Shown here: positions 26,552 through 35,295 of the stretch, in pieces
How the letters are laid out: each line of letters begins with the position of its first letter
Numbering within the stretch: position 1 is the stretch's first letter
Source: Deltaproteobacteria bacterium
GTDB taxonomy: Bacteria; Myxococcota_A; UBA9160; UBA4427
Assembly (NCBI GenBank): GCA_016713665.1
Contig: JADJOR010000009.1
Span: 248,001-312,000 of the forward strand
Reading direction: 5' to 3'
DNA length: 64,000 nt
Position numbers and translations under genes: made by a program
The notes under the pieces: generated by a model
The model's database searches: none
What the model was told of the DNA's origin: nothing
The model's input: only the letters and a program-made list of their open reading frames with translations

Positions 26552-27151
26552 TCAGTTCGCTCCGAGTCGTCGACAGGCGCGGGCGAGCGCCGCGCCGGCC
26601 GCGAATCCGAATCGTCCCTGCACGCGCCGCATGAAGGGTCGTCCCGCGCGCGTCCACCACTGGGCGGGGCGGGAGAAGGCGAGGATCTCGAGCTCGACGA
26701 CGCCCGTCGCCGGATCGAGCCGCACGCTGAAGCGCTCCTCACCCGCGGCGACGTGGCCCTGAAGCGTCCCGTAGGCGAACGAGACGGCCTGGGCCTCGCC
26801 CGGCGGATCGACACGATCGACGACGCGACAAGGATTCAGGAACCACAGACCGAAGACGCGGGTCAGTGTGGCCACGATCTGGTCCGCGTGGACCGGCGCG
26901 CCGGCGCCCTCGAGCGAGAGCCACGGGATCTCGAAATGGCGCCAGTCGAAGAGCGCTAGGCGGGCCCGCTCGAAGACCTCGCGTCCGGTCCCGAGCGGGA
27001 AGCGCCTGCGATCGACGACGTACCCCCGAGCCAGGGATGCGAGGGCCTCCGGGCTCGCGGTCGCTCCCACCTCCGCATAGCTGAAGGCCGGATCGAAGCC
27101 TCGAAGCGCGGTCGCGATCGCGTCGGCATCCGGGCGCGTCAGTCGGATCAT
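26552..27151 (-). CDS. DUF1990 family protein
   Basis: A 199-residue protein matching the pattern of DUF1990: FSYAEVGATA near the N-terminus, then GREVFERARLALFDWRHFEIPW, VNPC-like LNPCRVV, and SFAYGTLQGHVAAGEERFSV followed by the C-terminal ILAFSRPAQWWTRAGRPFMRR. Family function is unknown; members are about this length and are common in actinobacteria, fungi and plants. No signal peptide. It is convergent with the molybdopterin oxidoreductase and followed upstream by the F420-type gene on the same strand. Confidence 0.8.
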   Translation of the reverse strand: MIRLTRPDADAIATALRGFDPAFSYAEVGATASPEALASLARGYVVDRRRFPLGTGREVFERARLALFDWRHFEIPWLSLEGAGAPVHADQIVATLTRVFGLWFLNPCRVVDRVDPPGEAQAVSFAYGTLQGHVAAGEERFSVRLDPATGVVELEILAFSRPAQWWTRAGRPFMRRVQGRFGFAAGAALARACRRLGAN

Positions 27152-27195
27152 GATCTACTCCTCATCGCGCCGATGGTGCGGATCCCGACGAGGAC

Positions 27196-27687
27196 TCAGC
27201 GAGGAACCTTCGAGCGTGCCAGCACCATCACCGGGATCGTCCGCCCCGTCGCCCGCTTCTGATAGGCCGCGAAGTTCGCGAAGCTCCCCGCCATCCGCGC
27301 GAAGAGCCGGTCGCGCTCGTCGCCGATCGCCTCGCGGGCGATCCGTTCCTCGATGCCGCCGCGATGCTGGACGACGACCCGCGGATCCGCCTTCATGTTG
27401 TGGTACCAGGCCGGATGCGCCGGCGAGCCGCCCTTCGAGGCGACGAGGATCATGTCGTCGCCCTCGAAGAGGAACGCGAGCGACGCCTTGCGCGTTCGCC
27501 CGCTCTTCGCGCCCCGGGTCGTGACGAGGACGGTCTGGCCGGGGGGCCCCATCGAGAGGCGCCCTTTCGAGAGCGGGATGAGGACGCTGTCGATCCGGCG
27601 GCAGACGACGAAGTAGAAGATGCCGCCGAGCTTCGAGGAGCTCGCCGCCACACCGACCCGCGAAAGCCAATCGGCGAACCCCGCCAT
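27196..27687 (-). CDS. Deazaflavin (F420)-dependent nitroreductase-family protein
   Basis: A 163-residue split-barrel protein of the DDN/F420H2-dependent reductase family. The start is the ATG at 27687 with GAGACGAGG just upstream. The core is VLVTTRGAKSGRTRKASLAF, which binds the F420 phosphate, and MILVASKGGSPAHPAWYHNM, which is nearly diagnostic. These enzymes reduce quinones, nitro groups or enones in the cytoplasm with reduced F420. Its presence implies that the organism makes F420, although no F420 synthesis gene is in the window. It is 32 bp from the MaoC gene on the same strand, in a probable short operon. Confidence 0.85.
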   Translation of the reverse strand: MAGFADWLSRVGVAASSSKLGGIFYFVVCRRIDSVLIPLSKGRLSMGPPGQTVLVTTRGAKSGRTRKASLAFLFEGDDMILVASKGGSPAHPAWYHNMKADPRVVVQHRGGIEERIAREAIGDERDRLFARMAGSFANFAAYQKRATGRTIPVMVLARSKVPR

Positions 27688-27719
27688 GACCTCGTCTCCA
27701 TCCGGGCTCGCCGGTCGCG

Positions 27720-28175
27720 TCAGTCCGTGCTCGCCGTCGGATCGCGCCGCTCCACCATGAAGCTCGACTGGAGCACCATCACCTCCTGCCCCGCGCGATT
27801 GACCATCGTCGCCCGGCTCTTCACGATCCCATAGCGCGGTCGCGAGCGCGACGGGCGCTTGTCGAGACAGGTCTCGAACATCGTGAGCTCGTCGTCCGGC
27901 CGGACGGGCGCGGGGAAGTTGACCTTCATGCCGAGCATCGCGGCCGTCTTCGACTTGAGCGCCGCCGCCCGCGAGAAGATCAGCGACGAGATCGAGTAGG
28001 TATGACAGGACGAGGCCGTGAGCTCGCCGAAGACCGAGTCCTTCGCGGCGGCCTCGTCGATGTGGAAGGGCTGGGGATCCCACTCCGAAGCGAAGCGGAC
28101 GATCTCCTCCTTCGAGACGACGTGGCTTCCAATCTCGAGGGTCCGGCCGACTTCGATGTCTTCGAAATAACGCAT
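27720..28175 (-). CDS. MaoC-type hot-dog dehydratase
   Basis: A 151-residue single hot-dog protein, from the ATG at 28175. It opens MRYFEDIEVGRTLEIGSHVV and contains the hydratase-2-like segment FASEWDPQPFHIDEAAA, with the Asp and His of the active site, followed by ASSCHTYSI. Predicted reaction: hydration of a trans-2-enoyl-CoA, or a related thioester. It fits the acyl-CoA metabolism theme of the window. The open frame continues to 28265, but the ribosome-site spacing and family length favour 28175. Confidence 0.85.
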   Translation of the reverse strand: MRYFEDIEVGRTLEIGSHVVSKEEIVRFASEWDPQPFHIDEAAAKDSVFGELTASSCHTYSISSLIFSRAAALKSKTAAMLGMKVNFPAPVRPDDELTMFETCLDKRPSRSRPRYGIVKSRATMVNRAGQEVMVLQSSFMVERRDPTASTD

Positions 28176-28390
28176 GCAGGGTGGGTAGCGCGCGGGGAGA
28201 GGACGGAACAATCGGCGGGCTTCCCGCACGCCGGTTCGGTGGGCGTCACCGGGCCCGGCGAGCATTCAACGGTCGGGCACGAAGGGATTGCGTCGCCCCC
28301 GATTTCCTGGGAATCTCGACGGCCGGCGTCCCGCGCCACTCACGCGTCCGCTTCGTCTTCCCGTCCCGTTGCTCGAGGGAGCTCCCATCC

Positions 28391-29644
28391 ATGTCCATCC
28401 CCCTCTGGAAGACCCGACCCGGTGCCCCCTATCCCGCGCGCTTCGGGACCCAGCCGATCGACGACTTCATCCATCTCTCCGAGGGGCTCTCGAACAGCTT
28501 CCTCGTCACGACGCCCGAAGGCAGCATCGTCGTCAACACGGGCATGTTCTTCGAGGCGCCCTACCACAAGAAGAACTACGAGAAGATCGACCCGCGCCCG
28601 CCGCGCTACATCGTGCTGACCCAGGGCCACGTCGACCACGTGGGCGGCGTCGATCATCTGCGCGGGCCCGGAACGCAGGTCGTCGCCCAGGCCGGCAACG
28701 CGGAGCACCAGGCCTACGACCGCCGCCTCGCGACCTTCCGCGCCGCGCGCTCGGCCTTCGCCTTCAAGAAGGACAATGCCCGCGCGGTCAAGCAGGCCCT
28801 CGCCGACCACGGCACGCTCCCCGCCCAGGCGATCCCGACCCCCGACATCACCTTCGACGGCCGCTTCTCGATCCTGCTCGGCGGCCTGCGCGTCGAGCTG
28901 ATCGGCGTGAAGGGCGCCGAGACGAACGACTCGCTCGTGATGTGGCTGCCCGAGCAGCGCATCTGTTTCCCCGGCAACCTCTTCAGCTGCCTCTTCGGTC
29001 ACTTCCCGAACCTCGTCACCGTCCGCGGCGATCGCTACCGCGACGCCTTGACCTGCGCCGCCGCCTTCGAGCTCGTCCGCGAGCTGCGGCCGAAGCGCCT
29101 GCTGGTCGGCCACCACCAGCCGATCGAGGGCGAGGCGCTCATCCAGAGCGAGATCGAGCGCATCCGCGACGCGACGCTCTGGGTCCACGACGAGACGGTG
29201 AAGGGGATGAACGCCGGGAAGACGCTCCATGCGCTGCTCGCCGAGATCCGGCTCCCGCCGCAGCTCGAGGTCGGCGAGGGCTACGGCATGGTCCGCTGGA
29301 GCGTGCAGGCGATCTGGGAGCACTACGCCGGCTGGTTCCATCACGAGTCGACGACCGAGCTCTACGCCGTCCCGCGCCGCGCGATCCACGGCGATCTCGT
29401 CGAGCTCGCGGGCGGGGCGCCGGCGCTGGTCGAGCGCGCGCGGTCGAAGCTCGAGGCGGGTCGGCACGAGGAGGCGATCCATCTGCTCGACGTCGTGCTG
29501 ACCGAGACCTCGCCGCCGCCCGCCGCCTTCGAGGTCGCGATCGCGATCCACCGCGCGCTGGCGAAGCAGAGCGTCAATTTCTGGCTCTCCGCCTGGCTGA
29601 ACGAGCAGATCGAGCGACTCGAGGCCCGCGCCCGAGAGGCCTGA
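28391..29644 (+). CDS. Metallo-beta-lactamase-fold alkylsulfatase-like hydrolase
   Basis: A 417-residue protein from the ATG at 28391. The N-terminal half is a metallo-beta-lactamase fold and the C-terminal half (LEVGEGYGMVRWSVQAIWEHYAGW onward) resembles the alkylsulfatase dimerisation region of SdsA1-type enzymes, followed by a TPR-like helical segment (LEAGRHEEAIHLLDVVL). The metal motif reads TQGHVDHVGGVDHL: Gln78 replaces the first His of HxHxDH while His80, Asp82 and His83 are kept. That could mean an altered or mononuclear metal site. Family activity is hydrolysis of alkyl sulfate esters; here the substrate is not established. No export signal is seen. Confidence 0.82.
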   Translation: MSIPLWKTRPGAPYPARFGTQPIDDFIHLSEGLSNSFLVTTPEGSIVVNTGMFFEAPYHKKNYEKIDPRPPRYIVLTQGHVDHVGGVDHLRGPGTQVVAQAGNAEHQAYDRRLATFRAARSAFAFKKDNARAVKQALADHGTLPAQAIPTPDITFDGRFSILLGGLRVELIGVKGAETNDSLVMWLPEQRICFPGNLFSCLFGHFPNLVTVRGDRYRDALTCAAAFELVRELRPKRLLVGHHQPIEGEALIQSEIERIRDATLWVHDETVKGMNAGKTLHALLAEIRLPPQLEVGEGYGMVRWSVQAIWEHYAGWFHHESTTELYAVPRRAIHGDLVELAGGAPALVERARSKLEAGRHEEAIHLLDVVLTETSPPPAAFEVAIAIHRALAKQSVNFWLSAWLNEQIERLEARAREA

Positions 29645-29749
29645 GTCGAGGCGTTCGGATGCGACCACGTCGCTCGCGCAGACGCGAGCGAGCTTGAGAC
29701 GAAACGAATCGAGACGATTCCGAGAACGGAAATGAGGGAGAGCGCAGCG

Positions 29750-30490
29750 ATGGCGAAGGTCGATTTCGATTTCAGCGGGACCCAGGTCCTGGTCACCGGC
29801 GGCAGCAACGGCATCGGCCTCGGGATCGCCCGGGCGTTTCGCGCGGCGAACGCGAAGGTCGCGATCACGGGCCGCAAGGCGAAGGCCTCGGACTACACGA
29901 CCGACCTCTCGGGCCTCGACTACTACCAGGCCGAGATGACGAGCGAGGCCGATCTCGAGCGCCTCGCGGGCTCGTTCGACCGCATGGACGTCCTCGTCAA
30001 CAACGCCGGCGCCTCGCTGATGGCCGAGGACGAGTGGAAGCCCGAGGTCTTCGAGCGCGCGCTCTCGCTCCATCTCTTCGCCTCGTTCCGGCTCGCCGTC
30101 CGCTTCAAGGATCGGATCTCGAAGAGCCGCATCGAGGGCGGCGGCAGCGTCCTCAACATGTCGAGCATGTCCGCCTACCATGCCGTCACCGTCGTCCCCG
30201 GCTACGGCGCCGCGAAGGCCGCCGTCGTCCAGATGACGATGAACATGGGCGTGGCCTGGGCCCTCGAGAACGTGCGCGTGAACGCCGTCGCGCCGGGCCT
30301 GATTCGCAGCGAGATGACGAAGGGCATGGTCGGCACTCCGTTCGAGGAGCCCGAGATCCAGCGCACCCCGATGAAGCGCTGGGGCACCCCCGACGACATC
30401 GCCCCCCTCTACCTCTTCCTCGCGAGCCCCGCCGCGAAGTTCATCACCGGCCAGACGATCTGCGTCGACGGCGGGCAGTCGGTGGCGTGA
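29750..30490 (+). CDS. Short-chain dehydrogenase/reductase
   Basis: A 246-residue classical SDR. The cofactor motif is LVTGGSNGIGLGIA, then DVLVNNAGASL, the catalytic Ser in VLNMSSMSAYH and the Tyr/Lys pair in VPGYGAAKAAV; the C-terminal ITGQTICVDGGQSVA is typical. The ATG at 29750 has GGGAG nine bases upstream, which favours it over the ATG at 29732. Likely NAD(P)-dependent oxidation or reduction of a hydroxy- or keto-acyl substrate. It ends at 30490, just before the large palindromic element. Confidence 0.9.
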   Translation: MAKVDFDFSGTQVLVTGGSNGIGLGIARAFRAANAKVAITGRKAKASDYTTDLSGLDYYQAEMTSEADLERLAGSFDRMDVLVNNAGASLMAEDEWKPEVFERALSLHLFASFRLAVRFKDRISKSRIEGGGSVLNMSSMSAYHAVTVVPGYGAAKAAVVQMTMNMGVAWALENVRVNAVAPGLIRSEMTKGMVGTPFEEPEIQRTPMKRWGTPDDIAPLYLFLASPAAKFITGQTICVDGGQSVA

Positions 30491-30494
30491 CGTC

Positions 30495-30950
30495 CTCACA
30501 AGACGCGACCGGCGCGGCGCTCGGGGCGCGAATGGCTCGCCCTTGGCACGCGATTTTTCGCTTCTCGACGTTCAATGCATCTGCATCCGACTGGATGGGG
30601 CGACCTTCAGGCTGCGCTTGACTTCGCGCCCCGAGCACCGCGCCGGTCGCTCGCATCGAGGCATCAGGCACCTTGCTTGATAGGGGGGCGAGGCGGGGCG
30701 ACGCGTCGCGGCAATTCGTTCGCCCTGCCTAGCCCCCCCCATCCAACCCGAGATCCCGTTCGTCGCGGCCCCGACCGCATCCAGCGCAAAAGCGAGCGAG
30801 CGGCGCGGTGCTCGGGGCGCGAAGTCAAGCGCAGACGAAGCCCGCCCCACCAAGTCGGTCGCAGCATCGAAGAACGTCGAGAAGCGAAGAAGCCCGTGCC
30901 GAGGTCGAGCCATTCGCGCCCCGAGTGCCGCGCCGCTCGCGTCTTGTGAG
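30495..30950. repeat. Large palindromic element: two inverted hairpin units around a central hairpin
   Basis: This non-coding stretch is symmetric over its whole length. It begins CTCACAAGACGCGA and ends TCGCGTCTTGTGAG, a perfect 14-bp terminal inverted repeat. Four copies of a 22-bp motif (GGCGCGGYGCTCGGGGCG, then CGAA) lie at 30511-30532, 30623-30644 (reverse), 30802-30823 and 30913-30934 (reverse), so each arm is itself a hairpin of about 133 bp. The right arm is a diverged reverse complement of the left. The centre has an 18-bp inverted repeat with two mismatches (30683-30700 and 30721-30738). The open frames on both strands are by-products of this symmetry. No transposase or target duplication is visible. 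It could be a MITE-like element, a BIME-like repeat or a structured RNA. Confidence 0.85.
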
Positions 30951-30973
30951 CCCGAACGCGCAAGAAGGAGCGA

Positions 30974-31972
30974 CTAGCGAGTCTCCGCCGACCAGCGGAG
31001 CCGCCACGACCGCAGCGCGCTGACGAGCCGGCGCGCGGTGCCGATGCGCTCGTCGGGGTCCTTCGCGATGCAGCGCATGCAGATGTCCTCGAGCTGCTTC
31101 GGGATCTCGCGATCGAGGGCGACGGCCGAGGGGCGCGGCGGGACGACGTTCTTCACCTGGTTGAGCAGGTCATGGATGTCGTCGCCCTCGAGCATCGGAC
31201 GGCCGGCGAGGATCTCCCAGAGCACGACGCCCATGCTGTAGACGTCGGTCCGATGGTCGAGCTTGGGCGAGGCCTCGATCTGCTCGGGGGACATGTAGTG
31301 GAGCGTGCCCTGGAGCCGCCCCTGCGCGGTCAGCGACGCATCCTTCTGGAAGAGGAGCGGCAGGTCCGGGAGGGGCGCGGGCGTTTCGTTCCAGACCTTC
31401 GCGAGGCCCCAGTCGAGGAGCGTGACCTCGCCGAAGGGGCCGGTCAGGATGTTGGGCGGCTTGATGTCGCGGTGGACGACGCCGTGGGTATGGGCGTAGT
31501 CGAGGCAGTTCCCGACCTGGATCAGGATCGTCACCATGCGATGGAAGCCGTAGCCGTCGACCGGCGCGGTGCCGTCGGCCTTGCCCATGTCGAGGATCTC
31601 GCGGAGGGTGTAGCCCTCGACGAGCTTCATCGTGAAGAAATAGTGGCCGCGATTGTCGCGGGAGAGGTCGTAGACGGGGATCGTGTTGGGATGCTGGAGC
31701 ATCGCCGTGACCCGGGCCTCGCGCAGGAAGCGCTTGCGCTCGAGGGGGTCGTCGGCGATTTCGGGGCGCAGGCTCTTGTGGGCGATGGTGCGGGAGAGGT
31801 GATAGTCCTTGCAGGATTGGATGATGCACTTGCCGCCGGTCGCGACGAGCTGGAAATGGGTGTAGCGGAGGCCGGTGTTGACGACGTGTTCCGGCAGCTC
31901 GACGTCCGTGTCCTCGAGGTAGACGACCGGATATTTATCTTGCGGATGGGGGAAAAACGGCTCCTGCGCCAT
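30974..31972 (-). CDS. Hanks-type serine/threonine protein kinase
   Basis: A 332-residue cytoplasmic kinase from the ATG at 31972. The kinase core is complete: the ATP lysine is in TIAHKSLRP (Lys66), the catalytic loop is VVHRDIKPPNIL (168-175), the metal motif is DWG (187-189) in place of DFG, and YMSPEQIEA is the activation-segment end, with DVYSMGVVLWEI following. The glycine-rich loop is degenerate (LVATGGKCIIQS). There is no transmembrane segment or sensor domain, so input must come from a partner. DWG kinases are frequent in myxobacteria and planctomycetes. The gene is divergent from the TPR-barrel protein. Confidence 0.9.
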   Translation of the reverse strand: MAQEPFFPHPQDKYPVVYLEDTDVELPEHVVNTGLRYTHFQLVATGGKCIIQSCKDYHLSRTIAHKSLRPEIADDPLERKRFLREARVTAMLQHPNTIPVYDLSRDNRGHYFFTMKLVEGYTLREILDMGKADGTAPVDGYGFHRMVTILIQVGNCLDYAHTHGVVHRDIKPPNILTGPFGEVTLLDWGLAKVWNETPAPLPDLPLLFQKDASLTAQGRLQGTLHYMSPEQIEASPKLDHRTDVYSMGVVLWEILAGRPMLEGDDIHDLLNQVKNVVPPRPSAVALDREIPKQLEDICMRCIAKDPDERIGTARRLVSALRSWRLRWSAETR

Positions 31973-32339
31973 GGACTCTCTCCTCGTACCGCGCGCCTCG
32001 GGCGGCTTCCCATCCCGCTCGGGCGCGAATCTGCGCGTCGACCCGCTCGTTCGGGTCGGGCGAGGCGCCCGGCTGGCTCGCGGGCCCGCTCGTCGACACG
32101 CTCTCCGGGCCGTTCGTCCGCCGCTTCGCGGATCGGGCGACCCCCCCACGCCTCGAGCGCGGCGCCGCGGAGCGGGCCCGATGCTAACCCAGATCGGTTC
32201 CGCCCCGATCGCGTGTCGCATGCGGCGCATGAGCGTTAATCTTCCGCTCGCCTTCGCCTGCATCCCGTCCGCCGACGCGATCAGGCTCGGGTCCGATTCC
32301 CGACCCGGCGACCCGGCGTCGTCCGAGGAACTCCAGCGC
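31973..32339. other. Divergent intergenic region with no gene assigned
   Basis: About 365 bp between the kinase start and the proposed TTG start of the barrel protein. The frame of the downstream gene is open through the region and has ATG codons at 32181, 32220 and 32229, but the residues they add lack an export signal. No terminator, repeat or RNA gene is apparent. It should hold two divergent promoters. Confidence 0.4.
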
Positions 32340-34031
32340 TTGCATTCGAGTCGTTTCACACCGCTCCTCCGTCGCCTGATCGCCGCCGCCGCGAGCGCGT
32401 CGATCGCGCACGCCGCCGTCGCATCGGCCGACGAGACGGGGCGGTCCCTCGGCCTGTCGCTCGCGCGGGACGGGCGCTGCGATGCGGCGCTCGCGGTGCT
32501 GGTCCCCCTGCGCGGGGGGCCCGGCGGTGACGCGGAGCTCGAACGGCTGACCGGGGAGTGTGCGCTCCGTGAAAAGCGCTTCGATCTCGCGATCGAGGCC
32601 CTCGAGGCGGCTCTCAAGCTCGAGCCGGGGGCCGATGGTCTCGATCTGCGGCTCGCCGAGGCCTACTACCACGCCGGTCGGCTCGCTGACGCCGAGGCTG
32701 CCCTCGAGCGCGCGGCCCCCGGCGACGCCGCCCGCCCGGAGCATCTCCTCTATTCGGGGCTCGTCGCCTTCGATCGCGGCGACACCGCGCGGGCCGTCGA
32801 TCGCCTCGAGGCCGCCGTTGCGACGCGGGATCCCGGGATCGAGCCGCTGGCCTCCTTCCAGCTCGCCCGCGCCAAAGCCCGCGCCGACGATGGCGAGGGC
32901 GCCCGCGCCGGCTTCGGCCGCGTCGTCGAGGGCTGGTCGGGCACCGCCTGGGCAGATCAGGCAGCCCGCGCCCTCACCGCCCTCGACGAAGAGTCCGCGG
33001 TCCCCGTCTGGGCGTCCGCCGAGCTCGGCTTCGAGGCCGACGACAACGCGCTGATCCGCGGCCGAGGCGTCGGCCGGCCCGACGAAGTGTCGGGGCAGAG
33101 CGACGTGCGCGGCTACTGGTTCGTCGACACCGGCGCGCTCTGGCTCCGCCATGCCCCGTGGAGCGCGGGCACGGCGCTCCGCTACGGCGGCTCCGAGAAT
33201 CGCCGCATCGAGCGCTTCAATACCCACGCCCCCGGCGCGACGCTCTGGCTCGATCGCGCGCTCGCCTGGCAGGGGAGCGCGCTGCGCTTGCAATACGACG
33301 TCGACGCCGCGTGGATCGGCGCCGATACCCGCGGCGACGACCCGTTCCTCGTGAGCCATCTCTGGTCGACCTCGCTCTTCAAGCCGTGGCAGTCGATCGG
33401 GGCGACGACGAGCCTGAGCGCGTCGCTCGGCCTCGACGACTACGGCTATCGGCGTCGCGGGCTCGACGTCCCCGACGTGGGGCTCCCCGGCGCGTGCAGT
33501 CCCTGCAGTCCGGACGGCATCGACGAGATCGGGGCGACGAATCGGGACGGCTTCGGACCGATCCTGTCCGTCGTCCACCGCCAGTCGCTCCCGCAGCCGC
33601 CGATCTCCGGATTCCTGCTGCCCTGGATCGAGGGCGGCTATCGCTGGCAGCTCTACGTTTCGCAGGGGCGCGAATACGACCACCAGCGCCATCAGATCGA
33701 GCTCGGCGCGGGCATCCGGCTGCCCCTCGCCATCGACTTCTCGATTCGCGGTCGTTATGCCTACGTCCCGTACGCGAACGCCTCGGTCTTCCCGGATCCG
33801 AAGGACGAGCTCGCGGCGGTGAACGCGGGGCCGGATACGGCCTACTTCCTCGACGGGAGCGCGCGGCGTGAGCACGAGACCAACGTGCGGATCGCGCTCC
33901 AACGTGCATTCGGCCGGCATGTGCTCGTCTCAGCCCGTTGGAGTCGCACGCGAAATCGCTCGACGGCGGACGTGTTCGACTACACCCGCGACCTCGTCGG
34001 CGTCTCGGTCCGGCTCGGCTGGGGCGGCTGA
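32340..34031 (+). CDS. TPR-containing outer-membrane beta-barrel-like protein
   Basis: From the TTG at 32340 this is a 563-residue exported protein. The choice rests on a GAGGA site ten bases upstream and on a normal signal peptide (LLRRLIAAAASASIAHAAVA) placed directly after it; upstream ATGs would bury that signal. Residues up to about 220 are TPR-like helical pairs (FDLAIEALEAALKLEPGAD, LRLAEAYYHAGRLADAEAAL). The rest alternates short hydrophobic strands with a final strand ending GVSVRLGWGG, as in an outer-membrane barrel. The arrangement resembles surface lipoprotein assembly modifiers or polysaccharide export proteins. Function is not established. Confidence 0.7.
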   Translation: MHSSRFTPLLRRLIAAAASASIAHAAVASADETGRSLGLSLARDGRCDAALAVLVPLRGGPGGDAELERLTGECALREKRFDLAIEALEAALKLEPGADGLDLRLAEAYYHAGRLADAEAALERAAPGDAARPEHLLYSGLVAFDRGDTARAVDRLEAAVATRDPGIEPLASFQLARAKARADDGEGARAGFGRVVEGWSGTAWADQAARALTALDEESAVPVWASAELGFEADDNALIRGRGVGRPDEVSGQSDVRGYWFVDTGALWLRHAPWSAGTALRYGGSENRRIERFNTHAPGATLWLDRALAWQGSALRLQYDVDAAWIGADTRGDDPFLVSHLWSTSLFKPWQSIGATTSLSASLGLDDYGYRRRGLDVPDVGLPGACSPCSPDGIDEIGATNRDGFGPILSVVHRQSLPQPPISGFLLPWIEGGYRWQLYVSQGREYDHQRHQIELGAGIRLPLAIDFSIRGRYAYVPYANASVFPDPKDELAAVNAGPDTAYFLDGSARREHETNVRIALQRAFGRHVLVSARWSRTRNRSTADVFDYTRDLVGVSVRLGWGG

Positions 34032-34112
34032 AGGGTCGAGCGCGCTGGGCGAAGGCGGGCTCGTGCGCGAGAATCCCGGCGCGCGGTCACGCCGAGCTGA
34101 TAGGATGGAGTC

Positions 34113-34556
34113 ATGAAGCGATCGATCTTCCTCGGATGGGCCGGGCTGTGCCTGGCGATGGCGCTGCCGGCTCTGGCGGACGAGCGCGCCGGAACGAGCG
34201 CCGACATGAGCGCGGACGAGCGCGCCGAAGAGGCGCGGCCGGCGGTGGCCCCGCCCGGACAATGCGCGGAGCCGCGGTCGGCGTCGGACGCGCGGGGCGG
34301 AGACGGCTTCTCGGTCGTCGGACCGGTTGCCGAGCTCTTCGATCCGATCGACGTCGCGGCCGGCCCGGGGATCGAGGGCGACTCGAGCCTGCGGCCGCCG
34401 GTGCCCGCAGCGCGCCCGATGGTGCGGCCCGGAGCATGCGATCAGCCTGGCTCGGGCTGCAGTGCCTCGTCGCCCTCCGGCATCGTGATCGAGCCGCCGG
34501 TGGGCGGGGGCAATCTGCCGCCCCAGGACCCGATCCAGACGGCGAACGGCACGTAG
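34113..34556 (+). CDS. Small exported protein of unknown function
   Basis: A 147-residue protein with a clear signal peptide (MKRSIFLGWAGLCLAMALPALA, cleavage after ALA). The mature part is low-complexity, rich in Pro, Gly and Ala, with four cysteines (GQCAEP, GACDQPGSGCSAS) that could form disulfides. I recognise no domain. It sits 80 bp after the barrel protein and 45 bp before the ECF sigma gene, on the same strand, so it may be a periplasmic member of the same regulon. Confidence 0.6.
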   Translation: MKRSIFLGWAGLCLAMALPALADERAGTSADMSADERAEEARPAVAPPGQCAEPRSASDARGGDGFSVVGPVAELFDPIDVAAGPGIEGDSSLRPPVPAARPMVRPGACDQPGSGCSASSPSGIVIEPPVGGGNLPPQDPIQTANGT

Positions 34557-34601
34557 CGGCTTGCATATTGCTTTCCTGTCCCTGAATCCCCTCGGATCTG
34601 G

Positions 34602-35204
34602 ATGGTCTCCCCGCGCATGAGCGACCCGGTGACGACCCTGGACGGCGAAGATTCGAGCTGGCTGCGGGCCGTAGCCCGCAACCGGGATGCAATCGCCCAC
34701 CGCGCCCTCTTCGATCGTTACTTCGCGCGGGTCTACGTCTTTATCGAGAGGAGGGTCGACGACCGCGAGCTCGCGCGCGAGCTCACGAGCGACGTCTTCC
34801 TCGAGGTCTGGGAGCAGGCGAGCCGATTCCGGGGCGACGCGAAGGTCTCGACCTGGATCTTCGGCATCGCGCGCTTCAAGAGCCTCGAGGCGGTGCGTGG
34901 ACAGCGGCGCTTTAAACGGTCGCGGGTCCTTTCGGGGGGAGACGAGCTGCTTTCACGAGTCCCGGAATCGCGTTCTTCGGCCACCCAGTTGGGGGCGCGT
35001 GAGACGCTTCGGCGCGTGGCCGAGGCGATGGACCGCCTGCCGCGGGATCAGCGGGAGGCGCTCTTGCTGGCGGTCGTCGAAGGGCTCGAGCCCGAGGAGA
35101 TCGCGAGCCGACAGCAGATCTCGCGCGATACGGTCAAGACGCGGGTCTCGCGCGCACGGCGCGCGCTGCGGCGGATGCTGGGCGGCGGCGAGGCGCTTCG
35201 TTAG
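34602..35204 (+). CDS. ECF-family RNA polymerase sigma factor
   Basis: A 200-residue sigma-70 factor of the extracytoplasmic function type. Region 2 is seen as ALFDRYFARVYVFIERRV and LTSDVFLEVWEQASRFRG with the core-binding and -10 recognition segments (VSTWIFGIARFKSLEAVRG), and region 4 as MDRLPRDQREALLLAVVEGL and TVKTRVSRARRALRRML. An ATG at 34617 is an alternative start. It is followed by a gene for a zinc-binding anti-sigma factor and a subtilase. The triplet should be an envelope-responsive regulatory unit. Confidence 0.9.
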   Translation: MVSPRMSDPVTTLDGEDSSWLRAVARNRDAIAHRALFDRYFARVYVFIERRVDDRELARELTSDVFLEVWEQASRFRGDAKVSTWIFGIARFKSLEAVRGQRRFKRSRVLSGGDELLSRVPESRSSATQLGARETLRRVAEAMDRLPRDQREALLLAVVEGLEPEEIASRQQISRDTVKTRVSRARRALRRMLGGGEALR

Positions 35205-35295
35205 GCGCACGGGGTCGCGGCCGGACGGACCAGCGGAGCGAGTCGAGAGCGAGACGCGAGAGCGAGTCGAGAGAGCCGACGAGAGGAGCCCGGAT

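Noticed and set aside
30572..30949. Proteins on both strands inside the palindromic element
   Set aside because: The similar peptides on both strands arise from the inverted repeats; no ribosome site or domain supports translation.
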